Origin: Basidiobolus ranarum
Lineage: Eukaryota; Basidiobolomycota; Basidiobolomycetes; Basidiobolales
DNA: 33,596 nt
Direction of reading: 5' to 3'
Assembly: GCA_040143965.1 (NCBI GenBank)
Contig: JASJQH010006948.1
Location: 1-33,596 of the forward strand
Shown in pieces: positions 9,869-19,200 of this stretch (position 1 is the stretch's first letter; every line of letters starts with the position of its first letter). Made by a program: the position numbers and the translations under genes. A model generated the notes under the pieces. It saw only the letters and a list, made by a program, of their open reading frames with translations, was not told the DNA's origin and ran no database searches.

Positions 9869-10845
9869 TTAATACACTAAGCTTTGTCTCCAGCTCTGAG
9901 GCATGGAGACCAACCCACCATCCTTAGTGAAAGCGATATGAGCAACATGCATTGGATTAAATGGACACGAGATCTCCAAATTCTATAGAGATACATATTA
10001 GCATATTGATGACGTTGAAGAGTGACTGATTGAGCTTACTTTACGACTTTTCTGCGACTGTATACTGAACCTTGAGTTTCTCCGATGAAGCCTCTCATCA
10101 CGATTAGATTGGAGTGACCAACGCTGTGCGTTTAACTCTGGTCTTCTCGACGAGTTATTGATGCAAGTAGTACTTCGCTTCAAGATCGCTCTGTCATACA
10201 TTTGATTACTGAAACTCCGCGGAAGTGTGCCTGCTCTTGGCGCTACGATTTCGCCAGGCGTGAGAGGGAGAGGCTTATTTTGTGGGTACGATGTTGGCGT
10301 GACTTGATCTAGTGGAACCAAATTCAGAGAATTCGTTGGCAAGCCCTACATAGTAATTATAAATCATCGCAAATTTAGAAACAGGATTAACCGAGCTTTG
10401 GCATTAACTAAGACAACTCACGATAATATCTTTTGTAACTGGATCAATACCGGCGTGTCCACAGTGCAGAAAATTAAAAGGTGTTGAAATCTCCGGTTTC
10501 TTACTACTCTTGAGAAAGCCTATAAACCATGCTTGATTAATACATTTCTAACTCAGCAATCATGATGCCATTCAACTTACTACTCACGGATCGCACTATT
10601 GAGGAGAACAGTTTGTTTGATTTGCTGGGTTTAATCTTTGCTGAAGACTCGGTTGATTTGTCATCGAATTCTTCATGCCTTGACCAGTGGATGTTAACAT
10701 CGGGATAGTGTTGACTTTTGGACTTGCGCACACGGTCATCGTTGACTTTATCGCGCTTCCGCCATGCTGGAGGCAAGCTTACGTGCTTGGGTGGAGGAAT
10801 TGGTCCAGCCAAAGGAGCTACCCAATCTACTTCGTAACTTGTCAT
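9869..10845 (-). CDS. Protein with two CRIB (p21-Rho-binding) motifs
   Basis: Four exons, complement(join(9869..9982, 10040..10345, 10422..10519, 10581..10845)), 260 residues, introns of 57-76 bp, phases consistent. CRIB 1 (about 99-117) reads ISTPFNFLHCGHAGIDPVT, fitting I-S-x-P-x2-F-x-H-x2-H-x-G, and is followed across the next intron by GLP. CRIB 2 (about 227-253) reads ISCPFNPMHVAHIAF and continues to MPQSW. Between them is a Ser/Arg-rich, probably disordered segment with PLPLTPG and RRNSRFSIQSQKSRK, plausible phosphosites. The N-terminal 88 residues are basic, with a PIPPPKHVSLPP proline patch. CRIB motifs bind GTP-loaded Cdc42 or Rac, so a polarity or cytoskeleton effector is likely. 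There is no kinase domain. The start may lie further upstream in an unseen exon; an in-frame stop precedes this ATG. Confidence 0.8.
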
Positions 10846-12074
10846 CGAAAGAGAAGAATTGGATCTTTTACTGACTAGAGTAGAGGACAAGTACGAACAA
10901 ACAAAAGGATTTTCTGGTCAAAGATGGGAGATTAGTGTACTTATATAGTAACTAAACTCGATATTCATCTTACTCAATGGTCAACATTTCATATATCTGA
11001 CCAATCATTGAGTGAGTTTATCGTTATGGTAATACGGTATGGACATGATATAATGCATTCTGAAACTAGGCTATTTTGAGAAGAATATATGAATTTTCGA
11101 TTCCTTAACGATTCCTTAAAAACCCATAAAAATAGATCCAGTCACAATGGTAATTTATTCATTCGTTTACGCACCTTCCAATGAGTTGAAATGATTACTC
11201 AAAAGAAACTTCCCTGTTCGTAAAAATAGCGATAATTAGATACTTTCACAGGCTACTCTTCATTGGAACTTGGTCCAGATGGAATAGGAGCCAAGTTTCT
11301 TTGCAATTTACCAAGCAAGTTTTTTTTGCTTGTTTGCTATTTTAGAGTTGACTTGATGTTGATGGTTTTGAAAAACCGTTCCATCTGCTACACATGTCCC
11401 TTAAACCCAACTACCATAGAATCCCCCATACTATAGTTCTTTACTACCATTTATTACTTGTATTGTTTAATCTTGTTAACAACTGCTTCGGATAACGCTT
11501 AATCCATGTCGAAGTGGTTGAATAATATTGGAATTACAAACAATTGGTATAATTCCTGCCAAATTACTTCAAGACATTGCCAATCAGCATCAAGTATGGC
11601 AATATAAAAGGATGTTTATTTTAGACAATCCTCAGAGAAAATCAACCTTACACATCGAATCTTTCGATGCTAACAATACCATTTGATCAATCAACTCGTG
11701 TCAGAATCAGACTTGGGAGATTGTTCTCTACTTCTCTCTAATTAATATTGGAAATCCTAAACCCCTCCCCCCTTAAACGCGTAGACATGTGGCATCTCCA
11801 AGATTCCATTAATAATAGTTATGGAAATAGTTTCTCCGTAATTCAATGAGATTTGTTTTTTCATCATGTCCGGTAAACTTGTTTGTAGCCTTGGAGAAAA
11901 AGATTTCGACATCCGATATCCGATTTCGTAATGGTACCTTTTTTTTCTTTTGTAAAGTTTCAAATTTAAGGAGATTAAAAAGTCTGTATTTTATCAAGAT
12001 CTTGTAATACTAGAAAGGCTTATTAATCTATCTTGACTGACAAATAATTACCAAAACGTTCCATAGGTTTTATT
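10846..12074. other. Intergenic, nothing recognised
   Basis: About 1.2 kb. Overlapping minus-strand frames at 11757-11997 have no domain, and the run of C at 11760-11770 beside them suggests chance. It contains the promoter of the CRIB gene and the 3' flank of the seven-TM gene. Confidence 0.5.
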
Positions 12075-13189
12075 TCAAATAACCTCTGCTTCTAACTTCT
12101 GACTTTCAATACAAGTCTCAATATTTACTCCAAAGCTTGGTGATGCTTTTGTAGTAATGTAGTCTGGTGGATGAATTGCCAGGATCATGGTACCTAGCGT
12201 AAAAGTGTAGCCACAGTTATGTAATGAATACAGTCCACTCAATAAAATCGAAATATATCCGGCAGATGAGTCGTTGTAGTGAATCAATTCAGCCATTAAA
12301 AGCGGTATACAGGTAATACATACGGTGAATATTAAGCAGGAATGAATACGTAAGATATAATGTGTATATCTTGGATATAAGAGTATGGGATCGAATTTTT
12401 GAAAGAAGCAGTAGAGTCGGATATGATTGATAGTGGACAGGCCAAGAAAGATCAGCATCTCTAAAATTACCACATAATGTCAGCAAAAGTACAATACCAA
12501 TAACTAGAGTGTATCTTACCGACGGTAAAGAGCATTTGAGGAGCCGACTGAAGTGATACTAGTTAGTAAGCGAAGATTCAATAGAGATGAAAACTCTTAA
12601 ACTTACTGCGCTAATAATTGGAAAGATTTGACATACAGACTGTAGGGTGAGATAGGAAAGACAGACAAAGCAGCTGTAGCCGATATAGATTTTCAACTCT
12701 TTACTGCCTTGGAACGAGCACTTGACGTATCTCGTTAATGTGCGATGCCATAGAGCTTGAAATAAAAATAAAGAGCTGGTGAACAACGCATACTTGATAC
12801 TCAAGAGTCCAGTATACGCTGGCAAAAGTTTACGAGATCCTGGAGACCAATCCTCCTTTGGCTTCGGAAGCGTTGAAGTCCCATGCGGAATAGAACCCTC
12901 ATGATATTTCACTATACATATCATTACATCATCAACAATACTAATCAAAAGTGAGCTCAGTATCATTATACTAAGTATGACCTTCAACCCAAACTGGGAT
13001 GCTATCTGTTGAGGCTTGAACAGTGATTTAAATGGATATTTGTAACTTAGATATTTGATCACCCATGTAAGCATCAGAACATTAAATACTGTTCGATCTT
13101 AAAGGTCCAAAGTTAGTCACTTGATACTCAACGAATACCAAAGTTTAAGAACTCTCACCAAGATAATAGTTGCCATTTAGATGGGTCAT
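12075..13189 (-). CDS. Seven-transmembrane protein, family not recognised
   Basis: Four exons, complement(join(12075..12460, 12520..12547, 12607..13097, 13159..13189)), 311 residues. All junctions keep phase, the introns are 59-61 bp, and branch points such as TGACTAAC and TTACTAAC are visible. Exon 3 is only 28 nt. Seven hydrophobic segments can be read at about 13-27, 47-74, 108-128, 148-173, 176-203, 220-244 and 253-280. The N-terminus is short and carries no signal peptide; the loop after TM2 is hydrophilic (GTSTLPKPKEDWSPGSRK); the last 30 residues are polar. The topology is that of a receptor-like or transporter-like membrane protein, but I see no DRY, NPxxY, PQ-loop or other diagnostic motif. 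I cannot name a function. It is divergent from the WDR25-like gene. Confidence 0.75.
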
Positions 13190-13713
13190 GAGATCAATAA
13201 TGCTTTCAATCAAAAGAAAAGGAAAGATAGAGAGATGCAGGCCAAGGGTTCGCCTATTTAACGTTTTCGAAATAGAATGGAAATTATGTAATAACTCCAT
13301 ACAAAATCTAAGGGGAAGTGTCTTTGTTCAAGATATCCAAACTTACATTCAATTTTTAGAAACAAATGGGTTTCTATATAACCATATACAGAATAAATAT
13401 AGTGGTGACGATTACTGCTTGTTGTTTAAAGTAGAATTCATTTTACTTTGGAAGAAAGGAGTGGTCCTACAACTTTTCACTATCAAACATTGATCTACAA
13501 GCATCCTTAAACTAAACAACTACTTTATTGCTATTCAACTCCTGGCACAGACTGCGTGAATAATCGCAAATTGTTTCGGTTTGGGGTATTCAAGAATGTC
13601 TCTGACGCACACTATCGATTAAATGCTATCAGTGGTTTGTTTTAAAATCGCCTCGAATTTAATCAAAAACCTATTTTCTATTTTTCACCAGTTTACATGT
13701 TAGCTATGCTCAG
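13190..13713. other. Divergent promoter region
   Basis: Holds the promoters of the seven-TM gene (minus) and the WDR25-like gene (plus). The plus-strand open frame at 13170-13493 has no ATG and no domain and is taken as chance. Confidence 0.5.
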
Positions 13714-15458
13714 ATGGATTCGCTTCTTGGATATTCTTCAAGTGACTCAGAAAATGTCGAGGAGGTAGAAAAAGTCTCAGAAGTAACAAAAAACTACGGC
13801 GAAAAAGTACTGTTTAGTCGCCTTAATTCATGGATGTAAACCCCTCTTTTATACTAAACTGTAAAATATCCCCATATTTTAGTTAGTAAATCAAGAAAGA
13901 TTGATTGTGAAAAAACAAGAATGGAAATACAACACCAAACCCACCAAACCTTATATATCTACGAGGAAAAGAAAATCTTGCTCCAATGAAATTAACCAAA
14001 ATCAAAATACCAAACTCAAGATACATGTTGGTGGTAAGTCTTGTGATACTACTCAAGAACATAATGAATGTGTCAAATAAATAATTCTTTATAACAGTAG
14101 AGAATCTTTCGTCTCAACAAGTACTTGAAGTACCGGAAGAATTAACTCACAATCCCACACCTAACCGAATACCCAGTCGAACAATTATTGAATTCAATGA
14201 TCATAAAAAAGGAGTTAACGTATTGCGTTGGAATGAATGCTTCGGTATGAAATATTAGTATCCGTGATTATTTATCTACCTCAAACTAAATCATGTTCCT
14301 ATCTATCTTTTCTTTTAGGTCATTTACTTGCTTCAGCCTCAATGGATGGAAGTGTCAAGATATTCGACGTGTTTCGCGAAAAATCGGAAATTTGTACCAT
14401 TGACCATCTGGGTAAGATTACATTGATTTTTTACCATGTGATAGATATTAACTTGAAATTATTAAGGGGGAGTTAAAGATTGTCAATGGAATCATGATGG
14501 CCGTCAGTTAATCTCTGGCGGTTTTGATAAAAAAGTTACATTATCGGATTTATCAACTGGAAGTGTAATTCATGTAAGATTTTGTCTGGGAAACTAATTT
14601 CAAGTTCACTTTATTCATTAATCCAAACGACAGACTTACGATCATCCACAATATGTAACTGCTATGAAGTTCCATCCTACTGAGCCGAGCGTGTTCCTTT
14701 CTGGGATGCATAAAGGTGGACTTTTAGCGTGGGATATCCGCAGTAACCAGTAAGCTAAATCCTTCCAAAGATGTACACAGACCTGAAACGCTAACTAGAA
14801 TATTGGTAGGATTATTAAATCGTATCCAAGATTTTTTGGTCAAGTACAAGATTTTCAATTTCTACCTGATTCAAAATATTTTATGACCTGCTCCGATTTC
14901 GTTTTACGCAACTCCGCAGACAAATCAATTGTGGTCTGGGACTTTGATTCGGTAAATATATTTCTTTACTCTACTTCCAAACCCGTAAGGTACTGACTTG
15001 TACTTCTAAGGGAACTGTTCATTCCAATCAAATATACCAAGAGGCATTTTCCTGTACATGCTTAAGAACTCATCCAAATCAACGTTCTTTTGTGGCTCAA
15101 ACGAATGGCAACTATGTAGCAATTTTTAATCTAGAAAAACCTTGGAAAATGAACCAACACAAGGTAATTTGTCACAGTTCCTCTGATAAACCCCAATTTG
15201 TTAACACAGTTAAAGCGTTTTGAGGGACACCAAGTGGCAGGATTTCGAATTCAATGCAGCATTTCTCATAATGGTACGTATGTTGCATCTGGATCTGCTG
15301 ATGGTTCACTTTATTTTTATGAATGGAGTTCATCGAAGTTACTTAAAATCATCCGAAATGCTCACTACGATGCATCGATGGATGTCGTATGGCATCCCAC
15401 TCAAGGAAATATTGTTGCGAGTTGTGGTTGGGATGGGAAGATTAAAATATGGAATTAA
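13714..15458 (+). CDS. WDR25: WD40-repeat protein of the WDR25 family
   Basis: Nine exons, about 414 residues: join(13714..13806, 13883..14033, 14098..14244, 14319..14411, 14473..14573, 14634..14749, 14810..14951, 15011..15163, 15210..15458). Introns are 46-76 bp and in phase. The N-terminus MDSLLGYSSSDSE matches the acidic YxSSDSE start of WDR25. A basic linker leads to HKKGVNVLRWNE and a WD40 propeller with blades LLASASMDGSVKIFD, ISGGFDKKVTLSDL, FLSGMHKGGLLAWDIRS, SADKSIVVWDFDS, AQTNGNYVAIF, VASGSADGSLYFYEW and VASCGWDGKIKIW. The NSADKS, SNQIYQEAF and QTNGNYVA blocks are shared with vertebrate WDR25. The molecular role of WDR25 is poorly known; similarity to the splicing factor Prp17/CDC40 suggests RNA processing, which is only inference. 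The donor of intron 1 (GTACTG) is weak and the first junction is uncertain. Confidence 0.9.
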
Positions 15459-16203
15459 ATTAAATTTATTATAAACAATTTACAATGTTGGTGCTTAAAT
15501 TGAATAATAGATAATGAGAACGACATACCTTTTCATAGTTGGATTAGTTGATCGTACCAAAATTATATTATTACTATTACTATATAACAAAACTAGAAGA
15601 GAACAAAGTTAATAAACTGATGTAAAAATATATATGTATGGTTCGAGTCGTCTCAGTGGTTTGGCAAAAGCCAGTTTCAACATCGGATAGATCCAACATA
15701 GCAGATCAAATCTCGTATATGTGTAGCGATTCTTAGCCATCATCGACGACTCATTAACAATCATGATATAACACCTACCTCTTAAGATATTAACTAAGGA
15801 TCGGATCAGCTTTCGGCTACAAACCCTGGTAACAAAAAGATATGTAAGTGACTGTTGGGTGTAAAGTTTGTAAATAAGGATATGATAAGGATCAGAGGAA
15901 AATGTGCCACATGGGCGACTCAACATTACTGACAAAGTCAGGTTTAGTGTAGCGATTCTTAAGCATCATATTGAAGATTGTAGGAGCCAATTATAAATGT
16001 ATATCTTACCTATTTACTGATGTAGTGGGAGTGGTTCAAGTGGCAAAGATAATATATTCCTGATTTCTTGGGCTTGTTTTAATGCTGTCAATTTCCAGGG
16101 AACCCCCGAAATTCGATTGATAAATGAGGAATTTTTTTCAGTATACCTGGCTTTTCAAGGGTTGGAAATGGGGATTTATTTACAGTTACACTAAATCATG
16201 AAT
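15459..16203. other. Convergent intergenic region with a 23-bp repeat
   Basis: Lies between the 3' ends of the WDR25-like gene and the methyltransferase gene. Two imperfect direct repeats of 23 bases (GTGTAGCGATTCTTAGCCAT... at 15721-15743 and 15947-15969, two mismatches) sit 226 bp apart. A minus-strand frame at 15609-15935 is open for 108 codons without a domain. Confidence 0.45.
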
Positions 16204-19200
16204 TTAAATCGATTTAGGTTTTTTCATGAATACCATATAATATGCCTATTTACATTTAAACGGAAACCATTTAGCAACTATTTGGAATTACAATGTTGTT
16301 ATCAAATCTACTTACGTGAACTATGGGTACATGCTCTACAGGTTGATCTAAAGCACATTTCTGTTCTTCGAATTCTTCCCAATTGCACTGTTTACGACGG
16401 TCTTTGGCGTATCCATCGGGAACAGTTACAATAAGTTCTTTCAAGCGAAATTCTTTGACATTGTTAGTAATATCTTCCAGAATATGAATTCCCATAGGAT
16501 ATAGTCGATCCTGTTCCAAACGGATATCTTGCACACCAACTATCAAATCACCGAAAGGTGGAAGTTTCTCGACTGCTTGTTTCGCACATCTCAGGACGGC
16601 TGCTCGATACTCCAATAATTGACTTCCAAGGATTACCGTGTTGGGTATATGTGGAATAACAACTAAAAGTAACGATGCAGGCTCAGGATGTGGGTTAAGT
16701 TTCTGGAGTTTTTCACAATGTGAAATATCATCTGATTCTTCACTCAGGTCAGAGATAACGCCCTAAATTTCATGAGAAACTCTAATTGAATTGAGAGATT
16801 AAGTGGATTAATACATACCAAAGCTAATAGTTTCTGGTTATTCTCTTGGATTCTTCTCAAACGACTTCTTTCGTAGGGAGCCATTTCTAATTCTGTGAGT
16901 TTTTCTATTGATGGACTGTGTTAGTATATCTCCAATCGATCCGAGTTCAAATCATAATACAAAGTCACCGTTTGCTGTTTCGATACTATGGTTCTCTGAT
17001 AGATCAACCTACGTTATCATTTTATGATGGTTAGAATATGAATTATGATTTAAGTATCACATAAGAGCTCACTTTTTGTTGGGCAAATTCGATTTTGATC
17101 TCTTCCCAGTTGTATCCGTCCTTGCCGAATCTTTCTACCATTCTGGATGTACAAAGAGAGACGAAAGAAAATTGAGATGACGGTTTAAAAGTCCAAACAG
17201 TTCCCATAACAACGCTTTTCCGTGCAATGGGGCAGTATGGAATACCACGAGTTGTCTCAGTAATCTTTACTTCATGGATGCTAGATTGATTGTCTTGATG
17301 CAGCATAGTGGTTAGCTATTAGTCGAAAGAATGAATAACAAGTCGAGTCAAACCTGATATGGAATGCGTGATCACTTTATCAGGGTCTACTTTCCGTAGG
17401 GTTACCAAAAACTCGTGTGTAAATATTAAGAAATCATATTGAACACAGAGATAGGTGCCTAATCCGAAAGCAGAGCAGTATCTTTGTCGTTTGACAACCT
17501 AGTGTTCTACCTTTTAGTAAGCCATACAAAATATCTCTTGTGTGTACAGCTTACCAGCTCTTCCAATTCAAATCCTCGCTCCATATACTTGCTTATCATT
17601 CGAAATCCCACTGGAATATAAAAACAATGTTCTCTGTTGTCTCCTATTCCCAAGGTACAACGACGGCCCATCTTCAAGACCCTGAAAAGCGTAAATGGTG
17701 ATTTTATGTTGCAATAGTTTAGTACTTTCTTAATATTAAAACTACCTCCAAGTTTCATCTACTACTTTGCCATACTCGAGCAAGAAGTCTTCAGAATAGG
17801 CAAACCTGGACAGATCCCCTTCTATATGAGTAGAATATGCTACACAGTCTTTGTATGGAGGATGAGAAAGCACATGATCAAACGAATTATCTTCAAAAAG
17901 GGGGCCCACTAAGCAACGAGAGTCACCTTGCATCACTGTGGGACGATGTTCAGCGGTAATTCCAAGCTCTGGAGGCAGAGCGAAAGAGCAGTTTCTTCTT
18001 GAAAGTGCCACAGCAGCCTTCAAGTAGTCAAGTATCAGTGAGATCTTATACCAAGTATTTAATTATATTGATGACTTACTGGATTGATATCTTGTCCAAT
18101 ACACCTACAAAGTAAATTGCATATGCCATATTGTCAGTTCAAGTCATGGAGTGAGATTCAAGTTGCTTTCTAGTTTTTCATACTTGCGTTTGAGTAAAAA
18201 GCATTCGATGGCATCGGTCCCTATATTTAATAGAGTTAAACATAGTTTGCAAAACTAAGTATGCTAACTGTATACCTCGTCCAAGAAAATTAGATAGGAT
18301 ACGCTCGTTGGGTTTGGTGTACTTGAGTAAGGCTCTGTTAAAAACAAATTGTAGTTAACTATTTAAGATGCGATAGGAGAGTAGGTTAGGTACCTTCTAA
18401 CACTCTGAGGCAGCCAGGTTCCTAGTAAAAGTCATCATGTTAATGACATCAATGAATTTGTCAATATTTCTGGAGATACTGACCATGGTAATCTGTACCA
18501 GAATGAGTTGCCCCTAGTGATACAAAAGGTTAGAAGTTGTAAGAGTAGAAAATGCTTAGCCAGTCTTACATCTAGGTGCTCTTCCTGGAACGTCATAGTA
18601 GGTGCTGTCAATAGTTAAAGAGAAAAGATGGCATTCAGTCGGAGCGTAGCTATCCAAATATAAAGCTCTTATATTGTTGTCAAAGAGAGTATCCGTACAA
18701 GCAATTCTGGTTAAATATGGATTATGAGTATAATCATCGACACATTCTTCATAGTTACACAATTGGCTTGTGTATTCTTCGACAGAGATAGTTCCAGCTT
18801 CAGGTTTTATATAGCTATTTTGTACTCGAGATATTTGGAAGCAATCTCCACACATTAACACCCCATTAAAGCCTATTTGCAGATGCTATTGAGATTAGCG
18901 TACTGGAAAACATAGTATCATCAATTTAAAGACGGACCTTTTCTCCAGACGGATGAAGTAGTGGATGAACAATAGGAGCATATCTTATCACCACGACGTA
19001 AATGTTTTGGAGCGAAACTCTTTTTTCGTACTAAGGAGATACATCAGTAAAATTGGAATTTTAATAACTAGACGTGTAGGTGATATACTTGTTCTTTCGT
19101 TTTTGCCTTTCGAAGTATCCTCCAGAGCTTGCATCTCTAAAATATCATCTAGACCTTGAAAGAGTCAAAGCAAACATTATTCAGTTTTCACCATGACTGA

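Noticed and set aside
11757-11997. Overlapping 68- and 62-codon minus-strand frames
   Set aside because: Low-complexity, overlapping in different frames, no homology-like blocks.
13170-13493. 107-codon plus-strand frame upstream of the WDR25-like gene
   Set aside because: No ATG at its start, no domain, and its 5' part is antisense to the first exon of the seven-TM gene.
15638-15660. GGTTCGAGTCG resembling a tRNA B box
   Set aside because: The CC that closes a B box is missing and no A box or cloverleaf can be folded around it.
15609-15935. 108-codon minus-strand frame near the 3' end of the methyltransferase gene
   Set aside because: No recognisable domain; the true last exon of the methyltransferase ends at 16204, so it is not part of that gene.
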